The notes: generated by a model not told the origin, from the letters alone. A DNA stretch of 64,000 nucleotides from Brevibacterium sp. 239c (GCF_900169365.1 NZ_FXZH01000019.1:21674-85673), one strand, 5' to 3'; shown: positions 31,203 through 39,219, counted from the first letter of the stretch. Numbers and translations: made by a program.

Positions 31203-32378
31203 TTAGTCGCCCTTGCAGTTAACTATCTGTCTGAATTTGTGAACCACTGCCACCAGATCGTCAGCGTCAGCCATGACCTGATCTATCGGCTTATACGCGC
31301 CGGGAATCTCATCAACGAACGCGTCACTGTCGCGGTACTCAATGCCGCGCATTGCCTCTCTCAGCTGCTCATGCGTGAACGTTTCCCGTGCCTTACGGCG
31401 TGAGAAGTTGCGCCCCGCGCCATGCGGTGCCGAGTTGAACGACAACGGATTGCCCTTACCCTCAACGACGTATGAGGCGGTGCCCATTGAGCCGGGGATG
31501 AGTCCAAGCTGACCGGCCTTAGCCTCAATCGCGCCCTTGCGGGTGACGACGAGGTTCTGTCCGTGGTGGTGTTCACGTTTCATGAAGTTGTGGTGGCAGT
31601 TCACTTCTTCCGACTTCTCCACAGGTCCACCCATGAAGCCCTCAAGCGCATAGAGAGTCTGAATCATCATCTCTTCACGGTTCAGATACGCGAACCGTTG
31701 CGCCCAGTTCACCGCGTTCATGTACTGGTCAAATTCCCGTGTGCCCTCCACCAGATAGGCAAGGTCACGGTCAACATCAATGAAGTTCCGCCGACAGTGC
31801 TCATTCGCAAGGTTCATGAAATGCTGAGCGATCTTATTGCCGATCCCCCGTGACCCCGAATGCAGGAACGCCCACACGCGGCCCTCTTCGTCAGCCACAA
31901 TCTCAATGAAGTGATTGCCGCCGCCGAGCGTGCCCAACTGGTTTTCCCACGTCGGCGCGAAATCTTCCGGCCACCAGCTCTGAAGGCCAAAATCCCACGC
32001 GTCATAAAGTTCATTAGCGAACCCTTCGACCGTGATCGTCAGCGCGTCAGTGTACTTTCCCGCGCTCATCGGCACACGCGCCTCAATGCCTTCACGCAGT
32101 TCCCGAAGGTCACCGCGAGCGCGCAAATCATCCTCAGTCCACTGAGTGCGAACCGCGACCATGCCGCACCCCAAATCGACGCCCACGGCAGACGGGATGA
32201 CCGCGCCCCGCGTCGGGATGACAGACCCAACAGCCGCACCCTTACCCAAATGGGCGTCAGGCATCAGGGCCACGTGAGGTTCAACAAAAGGCATCCACGA
32301 AATGCGTTCCACCTGATCAAGCGTTTCTTGATCGACCTGTGACGCCCACGAATAGAACTTCTTACCAATACGCTTCAC
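31203..32378 (-). CDS. rtcB: RNA ligase RtcB
   Basis: A 391-residue RtcB-type ligase that joins 2',3'-cyclic phosphate or 3'-phosphate RNA ends to 5'-OH ends using GTP and Mn. Visible motifs: HLGKGAAVGSV, GVDLGCGM (metal site), GTLGGGNHFIEI, HSGSRGIGN, CHHNF and the C-terminal GSMGTASYVVEGKGN guanylylation region. Full length for the family. In a phage that also carries tRNAs, a role in repairing tRNAs cut by host defence nucleases is likely (inference). Confidence 0.95.
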   Translation of the reverse strand: MKRIGKKFYSWASQVDQETLDQVERISWMPFVEPHVALMPDAHLGKGAAVGSVIPTRGAVIPSAVGVDLGCGMVAVRTQWTEDDLRARGDLRELREGIEARVPMSAGKYTDALTITVEGFANELYDAWDFGLQSWWPEDFAPTWENQLGTLGGGNHFIEIVADEEGRVWAFLHSGSRGIGNKIAQHFMNLANEHCRRNFIDVDRDLAYLVEGTREFDQYMNAVNWAQRFAYLNREEMMIQTLYALEGFMGGPVEKSEEVNCHHNFMKREHHHGQNLVVTRKGAIEAKAGQLGLIPGSMGTASYVVEGKGNPLSFNSAPHGAGRNFSRRKARETFTHEQLREAMRGIEYRDSDAFVDEIPGAYKPIDQVMADADDLVAVVHKFRQIVNCKGD

Positions 32379-32803
32379 TGCATTTTCCTAACCTTGATTC
32401 GTACACCGGGCGTACTGCCGTCCCCGGTGAAGTCGTGTGTCCAATCCTTTTCAGGGTTGTTCCATCGAACGATCCGTGCGTCATTTTTGAGCACCCCAGA
32501 TTGTTCTAACGCGTCCCCTGCGCAGCGTTGAAGCTTGTCTGTATCAAGCCCCGTCGCCGCGTGCTCAAGGCGCGGTTTGCCGGGGCGAGGTAGCCAGAAC
32601 TTCGCGTGCACCTCCACAGGTTCGTCCAGTGGCTCCCACGCGCCGAAATACGTCCCCACCCACGCCCGTAGGGATTCGGTCATCCAGTCGCGCCATTTGA
32701 CCATTTCAGGGTTGTGGACCATGCGCCCGTTGCCTACGTGCTTCATTGAGCCTTGAGACTTCGGTTCGCCGGGAATGTAAAGATCAATCAGCCAATCACT
32801 CAC
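32375..32803 (-). CDS. rusA: RusA-type Holliday junction resolvase
   Basis: A 142-residue resolvase. The family pattern is present: IPGEPKSQGS near the start, and TDKLQRCAGDALEQSGVLKNDARIV with the catalytic Asp residues (about 93-117). It cuts branched DNA during phage recombination and packaging. ATGA overlap with rtcB. Confidence 0.92.
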   Translation of the reverse strand: MSDWLIDLYIPGEPKSQGSMKHVGNGRMVHNPEMVKWRDWMTESLRAWVGTYFGAWEPLDEPVEVHAKFWLPRPGKPRLEHAATGLDTDKLQRCAGDALEQSGVLKNDARIVRWNNPEKDWTHDFTGDGSTPGVRIKVRKMQ

Positions 32804-33114
32804 GCGGCGTTCACCCCGTCACGGCACTTATCCACGAACCGCCGCCCGTCACTCGAATGAAGATACTCGATCACCTTCCCAACCGGGACCGCGATCTCTA
32901 CCGTCTCCCGAACAACGTCAGGGTAGTAGCCGAGCATTGCCACAAGGCGTTCATAGTTGGCCGCTTTCACGTTTGGATAACGGCCCAACTTGATATTGTT
33001 CAACGTCTGCAAGGCGAGCTTCGTCTGACGGTGAATGTCCCTGTAGGTGTAACCACCGTCAATGAGTAGGTCAATCACCTGTTGAGCCGCCGCAACCGGC
33101 AGGTTCTTCTTCAT
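32800..33114 (-). CDS. Helix-turn-helix prophage protein
   Basis: A 104-residue protein with a helix-turn-helix near the start: QQVIDLLIDGGYTYRDIHRQ then TKLALQTLNNIKLGRYPNV, followed by an AANYERLVAMLG region. A DNA-binding role is likely. Its stop overlaps the start of rusA. Confidence 0.65.
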   Translation of the reverse strand: MKKNLPVAAAQQVIDLLIDGGYTYRDIHRQTKLALQTLNNIKLGRYPNVKAANYERLVAMLGYYPDVVRETVEIAVPVGKVIEYLHSSDGRRFVDKCRDGVNAA

Positions 33115-33263
33115 TTCATCCCTTTATGTTCACATTCGGCACAACAAGGCGCGCCCTTTTCATCAGGACGCGCCATAAGCCGACAAACGATTTTGGTAAC
33201 CCCACACTCAAGACACCGATCGAACTTCGCCGGTTCAGGTTGTGGCTTCTTCTTCGCCGCCAT
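33111..33263 (-). CDS. 50-residue zinc finger protein
   Basis: Too short for usual gene finders but well supported: basic MAAKKKPQPEPAKFD, CLECG, then CCAEC, forming a two-knuckle zinc finger. The start overlaps the HNH stop (TAATG) and its stop overlaps the next start (ATGA). Confidence 0.65.
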   Translation of the reverse strand: MAAKKKPQPEPAKFDRCLECGVTKIVCRLMARPDEKGAPCCAECEHKGMK

Positions 33264-33589
33264 TACCGCTTCCCCCGCCTGCCGTCAGCGGTGAGGTAAT
33301 ACCAGCCGTCGAACGCGAAGAACACAGGCACCTTCAGCGGGTCATCCCAGCTGCGAAGCTTCCAACCCTTGTCGATCCCTATAGCCGCAAATTCGGCATT
33401 CGATTCGAGACGCCCGTTGCACCAATAGCAAAGCGTCATCAGGTTTTCGTACCCGTCACGCGTCTTTGAGCCACCCATGCCCCGATTCATGCGGTGCTGA
33501 ATCGTCAACATGTCATCAACGCCGCAATTCGCACACATGCGCCCGTCACGGTCGAACACAAGCTGACGGGCCTTTGCCGTCACAGCCAT
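33263..33589 (-). CDS. HNH endonuclease
   Basis: A 108-residue HNH nuclease: CANCG knuckle, LTIQHRMNRGMGG with the catalytic His, and ENLMTLCYWCNGRLESN with the Asn and second Cys pair. The start at 33,589 is preferred, since the longer frame (to 33,637) overlaps the small membrane gene. Phage-type free HNH; may act in DNA repair or packaging. Confidence 0.8.
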   Translation of the reverse strand: MAVTAKARQLVFDRDGRMCANCGVDDMLTIQHRMNRGMGGSKTRDGYENLMTLCYWCNGRLESNAEFAAIGIDKGWKLRSWDDPLKVPVFFAFDGWYYLTADGRRGKR

Positions 33590-33738
33590 GCGGCACCATC
33601 CACAACAGCCGCGAGGAACGCGAGCACGAACATCCATAGAGTCGGACGTGCGATCTGCCCCTCACGCTCAGCGACAGCACCGGCCCAACCGATAACGCCC
33701 ACGATGAGCGCAACCCAAAACACAATGAGAACCAACAT
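33580..33738 (-). CDS. 52-residue membrane protein
   Basis: Two hydrophobic segments: LVLIVFWVALIVGVIGWAG and MFVLAFLAAVVDGAAWL, joined by a charged loop. It follows GAAGGGGGTAAGC and overlaps the HNH start. Function unknown. Confidence 0.6.
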   Translation of the reverse strand: MLVLIVFWVALIVGVIGWAGAVAEREGQIARPTLWMFVLAFLAAVVDGAAWL

Positions 33739-33758
33739 GCTTACCCCCTTCGGGCATC

Positions 33759-33783
33759 AAAAAAGCCACCCCGAAGAGTGGCT
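33759..33783 (-). terminator. Terminator with T run
   Basis: AGCCAC/GTGGCT stem followed by TTTTTT and then ATGCCCGAA on the minus strand. Confidence 0.7.
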
Positions 33784-33804
33784 AGAGTTTCCTTTCAATC
33801 GGTG

Positions 33805-34161
33805 TCAGCGTTGACCGACACCGGCGAGCTTGTAAGTGATTTCGACAAGCTTCGCCTGAGTCTGCAAATTCGACTGTTGCGAATCCAGCGAACGCGAATG
33901 AGCCTTCACATAGTTGAGAATGATTTGAGCATCATCCATAGCCTGAGCAAACGAATCAGCATCAATCGTGGACTGTTGCTTCCGGTCCTCAACCGGCCCG
34001 TCAGCACGCTTATAGGCCAGCGCATACTCTCGATCAAACTGACGCTTCGCAACCAGATATGCCCGTTCCGCCTTCTCAAGCTCCCGAGGCCCACGTGCCG
34101 CGTCGTTTCGCACCTGCTCAAGCTCATTTATGACCTGATCCGGCGTAACAATTTCCGTCAT
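33805..34161 (-). CDS. Coiled-coil prophage protein
   Basis: A 118-residue, wholly helical and charged protein (VINELEQVRNDAARGPRELE and a KAHSRSLDSQQSNLQTQAKL end). The start at 34,161 gives an ATGA overlap with the NUMOD4-HNH gene. Sequence of this type is common beside phage recombination genes; function unknown. Confidence 0.6.
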   Translation of the reverse strand: MTEIVTPDQVINELEQVRNDAARGPRELEKAERAYLVAKRQFDREYALAYKRADGPVEDRKQQSTIDADSFAQAMDDAQIILNYVKAHSRSLDSQQSNLQTQAKLVEITYKLAGVGQR

Positions 34162-34661
34162 ACACCCGCCCTTCTCATGCGCTGATTCTCCCTCTCGCAC
34201 CGCCTGCACCTACGCCGACCATTGGGCCGAATCTGAACGTCGGAATCAGGACCGCCGAGCGGGTGCCCCCTCTTGCAATGAGTTTGCGCGGCTTGAAGGT
34301 GCGTACCGTGCCGAACCTTGTCAAACGTGTTTTCGTTAGGCGTGTCCCAGCGCAAGTTCTCAACACGGTTGTTCTGGGAATCCCCGTCGCCGTGGCAAGC
34401 GTGCAACCCGGCAGGGCGGGGCGAAGCGAATGCCTCAAGGACTAAGACATGGACACGCCGCGTCCTTGGCTTGCCGTCTCTGGTGAGCACCACCATCGGA
34501 TAGCCCTTATCATCCAAGCCAGGGCGAAGCACCGCGCCCCGCTTCAGATACTCACCCCACCTGTTCAGCTTCACGCGGTCAAGAGACCTGACGTTGCCAA
34601 GGTCCGAAACCTCATACAAGCCTTCGTACCCAAATACGGGCTTCCATGCTTCCTCAGTCAT
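34158..34661 (-). CDS. NUMOD4-HNH homing-type endonuclease
   Basis: A 167-residue free-standing homing-type nuclease. N-terminal NUMOD4: WKPVFGYEGLYEVSDLGNVR. Central HNH: RRVHVLVLEAF, ACHGDGDSQNNRVENLRWDT. C-terminal CKRGHPLGG and CRRCERENQ form a zinc finger for DNA binding. It overlaps ERF and the coiled-coil gene by four bases each, so it has become embedded in the operon. Confidence 0.88.
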   Translation of the reverse strand: MTEEAWKPVFGYEGLYEVSDLGNVRSLDRVKLNRWGEYLKRGAVLRPGLDDKGYPMVVLTRDGKPRTRRVHVLVLEAFASPRPAGLHACHGDGDSQNNRVENLRWDTPNENTFDKVRHGTHLQAAQTHCKRGHPLGGPDSDVQIRPNGRRRCRRCERENQRMRRAGV

Positions 34662-35245
34662 GACGCCCCCTGAACCTCTGCGACGAGCTTGTTAATGTTG
34701 TCCATCACTCCGACTTGCCCCGCTGCCTGAGCTTCCTTCCACAAATCCCGTAGCCCCTGAACGCTTCCGTTCCCGGCGAGCTTCTGAGCTTCCCCCGCCC
34801 AATCGCGCTGAGGTTCAGGCGCGGCGGTTTCGTACACGTCCATGTCGGGGTCTGCGTCCTGTGTCGGCAGAACGAACGTCTGCAACAGGCAAGTACGGAA
34901 CGCGACAGACATTGCTTTAGCTGTTGCTTTGTCTCCCGAGTCCATCGACTCAGCCGCGACCGTGGAAACAATCTCGTCGCCGTCCGGCCCTCTGAACGTG
35001 TAGGACACGACCACGCGGCACTGTGTGCCCCGTCCACCGCTCTTGAACTGCAACGGCTCATAAGTGATCGACTCAACGGCAGAAGGCCGAGCAATCACAC
35101 CGTGCTTACGCATGGCAGGACTGAGGGCGTTCACCGTGGCGTCAATGCCGCGAAAGTTGAAGTTTTGCTGATTGTTGCGCCCGTCCTTACCAACGGCCCC
35201 AACCTCAGCCATGACCTTTGAAATGGCTTCCTGAATGGTGGTCAT
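34658..35245 (-). CDS. ERF-family single-strand annealing protein
   Basis: A 195-residue recombinase of the ERF superfamily: FNFRGIDATVNALSPAMRKHGVI, then RVVVSYTFRGPDG and ESMDSGDKATAKAMSVAFRTCLLQTF, the conserved core. It anneals complementary strands produced by the YqaJ exonuclease encoded directly upstream. Confidence 0.92.
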   Translation of the reverse strand: MTTIQEAISKVMAEVGAVGKDGRNNQQNFNFRGIDATVNALSPAMRKHGVIARPSAVESITYEPLQFKSGGRGTQCRVVVSYTFRGPDGDEIVSTVAAESMDSGDKATAKAMSVAFRTCLLQTFVLPTQDADPDMDVYETAAPEPQRDWAGEAQKLAGNGSVQGLRDLWKEAQAAGQVGVMDNINKLVAEVQGAS

Positions 35246-36150
35246 TTTGCCTCTTCCTCTTCTGGCATCGTGATTGTGAGTTTCGGTTTCGGTGTCGCCC
35301 CGGTTTTCGTGAACTCGCCCTCAATCTCTTTCAGGTTCTTCGGTGTCGGTTCGATCCCGCGATCAGCCGCTAGCTTCGACAGAACAGCCTTCTTATCGAA
35401 CGTGCGCGACGGTGCCGGGGTAACCCAATTGACCGCACCCACAGATGAGACGTGTTTGAAATAGGGGCGATCCCCGATATGCTCACGAATCTTCGCCTCA
35501 ACGTCGGCTAGCGCGTCCTGAGCAGGGCGCAACGCCTCAAGGCACTGCGACCGCTCAATGATCAGTTCATCGAACTCTGTCAGTTCGTCAAAATGCTGGA
35601 AACGCTCATGCAGGTAACACAGATACTCAATCCGCTGTTCGTCGCGGTCCACATAGAACAGGTGAGGGTCCATGAACACAGGCACGAAATCTTCGTGATA
35701 TTCGACCGCGAGGACGGCACTAGTCGCCCCCGTGATGAACATCTGCCATTGCAGCTGGTCATAGTAGTCCTGAGGGACTTTCGCCCATTTCTCGCCGTCC
35801 CACTTCGCCGTCTTAATGTCTCCGACGCGATTCCCCTCAACGTCGATCAGGTCCGGCGTAGCGACCAACCCATCATCATTGACGGACACAAGCACATTCG
35901 TGTTGTGCTTCATGCCGAGCATGGTGTCTAAGTGGTCACTGATCGTTGACTCACGTTCTGAACCGTGTTTCGTGTACTTGTTGCCTCTGAACTTGGATTC
36001 GCCTGAGTCCTTCTCAGCGCGTAACGCCTTCCAACCTTTCAGGCTTGACCCGGCGAGCTTCGCAGCGTCGGTGGCGGTGGTCTTGCCGTTCCTGAAGTCC
36101 ATCCACTCTTCGCGGTCCTCAGAAGACGGACCTGTCACAAATTCCAGCAT
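35242..36150 (-). CDS. YqaJ-type exonuclease
   Basis: A 302-residue lambda-exonuclease-fold nuclease. Catalytic motifs: TTATDAAKLAG, GSERESTISDHLD, DDGLVATPDLIDVEGNRVGDIKTAKWD (the metal-binding D...DxK) and QLQWQMFITG. It resects dsDNA to give single strands for ERF; the two genes overlap. Confidence 0.92.
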   Translation of the reverse strand: MLEFVTGPSSEDREEWMDFRNGKTTATDAAKLAGSSLKGWKALRAEKDSGESKFRGNKYTKHGSERESTISDHLDTMLGMKHNTNVLVSVNDDGLVATPDLIDVEGNRVGDIKTAKWDGEKWAKVPQDYYDQLQWQMFITGATSAVLAVEYHEDFVPVFMDPHLFYVDRDEQRIEYLCYLHERFQHFDELTEFDELIIERSQCLEALRPAQDALADVEAKIREHIGDRPYFKHVSSVGAVNWVTPAPSRTFDKKAVLSKLAADRGIEPTPKNLKEIEGEFTKTGATPKPKLTITMPEEEEAK

Positions 36151-36154
36151 TAGT

Positions 36155-36229
36155 TCACTTCCATTCGTTCAGCATCAACACGATTGCCAGGATGATTAAC
36201 AGCACCCCGGCGAAAAATAGACTCTCCAC
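36155..36229 (-). CDS. Possible 24-residue membrane peptide
   Basis: A GTG-started frame VESLFFAGVLLIILAIVLML then NEWK, placed just before the exonuclease gene with AAGGTAGG upstream. One membrane segment. Coding is suggested by composition and spacing only. Confidence 0.4.
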   Translation of the reverse strand: MESLFFAGVLLIILAIVLMLNEWK

Positions 36230-36233
36230 GCGC

Positions 36234-36440
36234 CTACCTTCCGTAACGGCGAACCATGTTTGAAAACCACGGTTCATGATCCCGTCTGACCCGGCCATCA
36301 GCTAGGCTCATGCCCAGTTGAGAAGTCTTGTCTTCCCTAACCGCCGACCGTGGCCGCTTAACCTGTGTCGGCAGACTGAACGGGTTGTTGTTGTCAGCTT
36401 TAGTTCTCACTGGTGGAACCTCTCTCTTCTTGTCGTTCAC
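36234..36440 (-). CDS. Small basic prophage protein
   Basis: A 68-residue basic, probably unstructured protein (MNDKKREVPPVRTKADNNNPF). It overlaps the small membrane gene. No family recognised. Confidence 0.5.
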   Translation of the reverse strand: MNDKKREVPPVRTKADNNNPFSLPTQVKRPRSAVREDKTSQLGMSLADGRVRRDHEPWFSNMVRRYGR

Positions 36441-36591
36441 TGTTGCTTTCCTTTGTCATCAGATACACGCCCCAGACGGCAAGCGGTGCGCCGACGATGA
36501 AGCCGCCGTTGACCGTTCCCGCTGATTGGGCGACTAAAAAGGCCCCCGCCGTTGCGAGGGCCAAGCCAAATATGAGTCTTGTTCTCTTCAT
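36400..36591 (-). CDS. 63-residue membrane protein with internal hairpin
   Basis: Two membrane segments (LIFGLALATAGAFLVAQSAG and GGFIVGAPLAVWGVYLM) and a charged tail. The coding DNA near the start (about 36,535-36,561) contains GGCCCTCGC...GCGGGGGCC followed by TTTTT, a terminator-like structure inside the gene. Start overlaps the previous stop. Confidence 0.6.
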   Translation of the reverse strand: MKRTRLIFGLALATAGAFLVAQSAGTVNGGFIVGAPLAVWGVYLMTKESNSERQEERGSTSEN

Positions 36592-36896
36592 GTCAGAAAT
36601 TCCCGCATGACGTTTCGCACTGCCTCTTCACCTGTCGGGTCATTCCCCAACGTGCGATCCTGGCCGCGCTTGCCGTCAATGAGACCGTGCTTCACGTCGG
36701 TCTGGTGTGCGTCCTCTTTTTGCCAGCGAAAGTAGATTCTCGACACTTGCCGATACCCGGCAGGAATGCCGCGCTGATAGCAGGCGTCAACAATCGCGTT
36801 GATAAAGTCGCGGATCGAACCAAACTGCCGATTCACCTGAGCCGAGATAACAGCGGCCAAGTCGTTTGTCGCGTATGCGATAGGCGGGGCACTCAT
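36588..36896 (-). CDS. Early-region prophage protein
   Basis: A 102-residue protein starting at 36,896 (ATGA overlap). It includes LAAVISAQVNRQFGSIRDFINAIVDAC and FRWQKEDAHQTDVKHGLIDGKRGQ. Probably helical; no family recognised. Second gene of the early operon. Confidence 0.6.
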   Translation of the reverse strand: MSAPPIAYATNDLAAVISAQVNRQFGSIRDFINAIVDACYQRGIPAGYRQVSRIYFRWQKEDAHQTDVKHGLIDGKRGQDRTLGNDPTGEEAVRNVMREFLT

Positions 36897-37288
36897 CGAA
36901 CACCCGCGATCCATGCGTCAAGATCAGATTTCTTGATCAAGTGCATTCCCTGCCGCTTCCTCTGCGTCGAATCAAGCTCACCCGCGCTCACGGCCTTCCG
37001 AATCGTGTCGGGGTGACGCTTCACTGTGGCTGAACACTCCCTGATCGTCAGCCAAGTGTCATCGTCCGCCACGGGCAAGCCTAGGAACTTCCGAGGATCA
37101 ATCTTGAGCCATGCGCCGATCTTGCTGAGGTGGTCAAACCTGATTCGAGAATCGCCCTTGATAAGCTTGCAAGCTTGCTGATAAGTGACGCCGATCTGGG
37201 CAGCTAGTTCCTGTCGTGAGTGGTTCTGTTCTTCGAGAGCTTCGCGGACATTCGCCGCGATCTTTTCCTGTGATGTGGTGGTGTGCAT
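36893..37288 (-). CDS. XRE-Xis fusion, candidate Cro/excisionase
   Basis: A 131-residue protein with two different DNA-binding folds. Residues about 8-72 are an XRE helix-turn-helix (HSRQELAAQIGVTYQQACKL). Residues about 82-131 are an excisionase/MerR-like HTH_17 (WLTIRECSATVKRHPDTIRK then LIKKSDLDAWIAGVR). First gene of the leftward early operon, divergent from the repressor. The ATG at 37,288 is preferred to a GTG at 37,306 that lies in the operator. Likely combines Cro-like and Xis-like roles (inference). Confidence 0.75.
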   Translation of the reverse strand: MHTTTSQEKIAANVREALEEQNHSRQELAAQIGVTYQQACKLIKGDSRIRFDHLSKIGAWLKIDPRKFLGLPVADDDTWLTIRECSATVKRHPDTIRKAVSAGELDSTQRKRQGMHLIKKSDLDAWIAGVR

Positions 37289-37289
37289 G

Positions 37290-37306
37290 GTGTTTAGCTT
37301 AAACAC
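37290..37306. promoter_or_regulatory. Immunity operator palindrome
   Basis: GTGTTTAGCTTAAACAC, perfect seven-base arms with a three-base centre, directly before the XRE-Xis start. A weaker inverted repeat (GAATTAC...GTGATTC) follows at 37,317-37,336. It differs from the left-cassette operators. Probable repressor or Cro site. Confidence 0.6.
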
Positions 37307-37399
37307 TGATGTTACGAATTACAATCGTGTGATTCGCTCAAACGACCCTGATTTGCCGTGCTTGGCCTGCATCCTTGCAGGTCATGACTGTTTTAAACT

Positions 37400-37434
37400 T
37401 TGACGAATATTTCTCTGTGATCTTGCTTATTCTG
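37400..37434 (+). promoter_or_regulatory. Candidate repressor promoter
   Basis: TTGACG (37,400-37,405) followed by an AT-rich region with GCTTATTCT (37,425-37,433) as a possible -10. The downstream ATG at 37,458 has no clear ribosome site, so a short leader is likely. Spacing is longer than ideal. Confidence 0.4.
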
Positions 37435-37457
37435 GCGTGTCATGCGAATATTTAGTC

Positions 37458-37790
37458 ATGAACGATGACACGCAAGGCCCAGAGACCAGAGCACTCGCTG
37501 AACTGTTCCGCGCGCGTCGCGGTGTAGTTCAAATGTCACAGTCCAAAATTGCCGAGTACACGGGCATGACACAGATGTCAGTCTCTCGAAAGCTCAAGGG
37601 CACTTCACCCATCACCATCTATGAAGCTTCACTACTTGCACGCGCCCTAGACATGGACCTAGGCGAAACACTCGCCCAGGCAATCGACATGGCACGCGAC
37701 GGCGGAGAAAACCCATTCCCGCTAGTCGCCCACAATCCCGATGCCGATACCGACACGGAACAAGAAAAAACAGAAGAAAATCATCCATAG
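37458..37790 (+). CDS. XRE-family immunity repressor
   Basis: A 110-residue protein. Residues about 10-70 are a Cro/C1-type helix-turn-helix (RRGVVQMSQSKIAEYTGMTQ, SVSRKLKGTSPITIYEASLL). A short acidic tail follows; there is no peptidase domain. It is followed by an ImmA-type protease, as in ICEBs1-like immunity systems where ImmA cuts the repressor on induction. The start at 37,458 fits the domain; a longer frame from 37,437 is less likely. Confidence 0.8.
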   Translation: MNDDTQGPETRALAELFRARRGVVQMSQSKIAEYTGMTQMSVSRKLKGTSPITIYEASLLARALDMDLGETLAQAIDMARDGGENPFPLVAHNPDADTDTEQEKTEENHP

Positions 37791-37798
37791 GGGGAACC

Positions 37799-38179
37799 GT
37801 GAAAAACCTTTTTGCACTTGCTGAGTCCAAAGGCATCAAAGTGCAAGAGGTGCAACTTCGTGCCTTCAGAGGCTTCTATGTCAAAGAGGTCAAGATCATC
37901 GTTGTATCGTCTCTACTCAACACCGCCCAGAAGCGAACCACACTCGCCCACGAACTAGGACACGCCCACTACGGCGACGAAGCCGTCTTAGACCAGCCAA
38001 TGCACGAATGGCAAGAGAGGCGAGCGGACGAATGGGCCGCGCAATTTCTAATCGCGCCCCAGCAATACGCCGAAGCCGAATCACTGCACGGTCCCCACCC
38101 CGGCGCAATCGCCCAACACCTCAACGTCACACGTGAACTCACTGAGGTGTGGCAAACACTCATCAGGAAGGCCGCTTAA
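37799..38179 (+). CDS. ImmA/IrrE-family metallopeptidase
   Basis: A 126-residue zinc protease: LAHELGHAHYGDE with the HExxH (His51, Glu52, His55), and the later RRADEWAAQFLI helix. Start is GTG at 37,799 after GGGG. It lies nine bases after the repressor gene. In related elements it cleaves the neighbouring repressor when DNA damage occurs. Confidence 0.85.
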   Translation: MKNLFALAESKGIKVQEVQLRAFRGFYVKEVKIIVVSSLLNTAQKRTTLAHELGHAHYGDEAVLDQPMHEWQERRADEWAAQFLIAPQQYAEAESLHGPHPGAIAQHLNVTRELTEVWQTLIRKAA

Positions 38180-39210
38180 TGGCATGGGTTAGACAACTCG
38201 CAGACGGCACGTATAAGGGCGCATACCGTGACGCCCACGGGAAACGTAAAACTGTCCCCGGCGTCTACCGTCACAAGAAGGCCGCAGAGCGCGCCGCCGA
38301 AGCCAAAGAACAAGAGGCGCGTCACACCCGCGAAAAAGACAACCCCCTGACATGGCGCGAATGGTCGAAAATTTGGATACCGCAACGCGACATTGCCCCC
38401 GGCACCGCCGAGACCGACAAGCAGCGCATTGACTCCCATGTGATGCCCCGCTGGGGTGACGTGAAGCTGACCGACATTACCCGCGCCGACGTTAAGGAAT
38501 GGGTTACTGAGCTTCGCGGAATGCCTGACGATGACAATAACCCTGAGCGCGCCGCGAGCACCGTCAACCGAATCGCGGGGCTGCTGTCCACATCACTTGA
38601 GCAAGCCCTAGATAGTGAATACATCACCGTGAACCCGGCGCGAGGTATCCGCCTCAAGACCGGCGAAGAAACGCATGACCGCTACCTGACGAAAGCCGAG
38701 GTGCGCCGCATCTGCGAACACCTATCCCCGAGGTGGCAGAACATCACGAACCTACTTGCCTACACGGGGCTTCGCTGGGGTGAAGCCGTGGGACTATCAG
38801 AACGGCGCGTATCCCGTACCCGTGGCATCTTGCTAGTGGCCGAGGTATGGGACCAGAAGACCGAGCAAATGAAGAAGTACCCAAAGGGCAAGAAACGCCG
38901 CCCAGTGCCCGTTCCCGATTGGGTACTAAAGAGCCTGCCGACCACTGACCCGCTGTTGCCGTCACCGCGTGGCGCGCGCCCCGGCAATAGGAACTTTCAG
39001 CGCGCTTTGGACGATGCCGCGAAGGTTGCGAAGATTGAGCGTTTCCGTGTGCACGATCTCAGGCACACCTACGCGTCATGGCTCATTCAGGCCGGTGTCC
39101 CAATCGAAGAAGTCCGCCGCCTCATGGGTCATGTGAGCATACAGACCACGCAACGCTATGCGCACCTTGCCGAGACGCCGAAAGCCTCAGTGCTTGCAGC
39201 CTTGTCGTGA
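38179..39210 (+). CDS. int: Tyrosine integrase
   Basis: A 343-residue tyrosine recombinase. Residues 1-45 form an AP2-like arm-binding domain (GTYKGAYRDAHGKRKTVPGV), then a SAM-like core-binding domain (about 58-150), then the catalytic domain with TGLRWGE (Arg), HDLRH (His, Arg), MGHVS (His) and QRYAH (Tyr). The ATG at 38,179 overlaps the immA stop (TAATG). It catalyses integration at the tRNA-Thr site to its right. Confidence 0.93.
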   Translation: MAWVRQLADGTYKGAYRDAHGKRKTVPGVYRHKKAAERAAEAKEQEARHTREKDNPLTWREWSKIWIPQRDIAPGTAETDKQRIDSHVMPRWGDVKLTDITRADVKEWVTELRGMPDDDNNPERAASTVNRIAGLLSTSLEQALDSEYITVNPARGIRLKTGEETHDRYLTKAEVRRICEHLSPRWQNITNLLAYTGLRWGEAVGLSERRVSRTRGILLVAEVWDQKTEQMKKYPKGKKRRPVPVPDWVLKSLPTTDPLLPSPRGARPGNRNFQRALDDAAKVAKIERFRVHDLRHTYASWLIQAGVPIEEVRRLMGHVSIQTTQRYAHLAETPKASVLAALS

Positions 39211-39219
39211 ATGCAGAAA

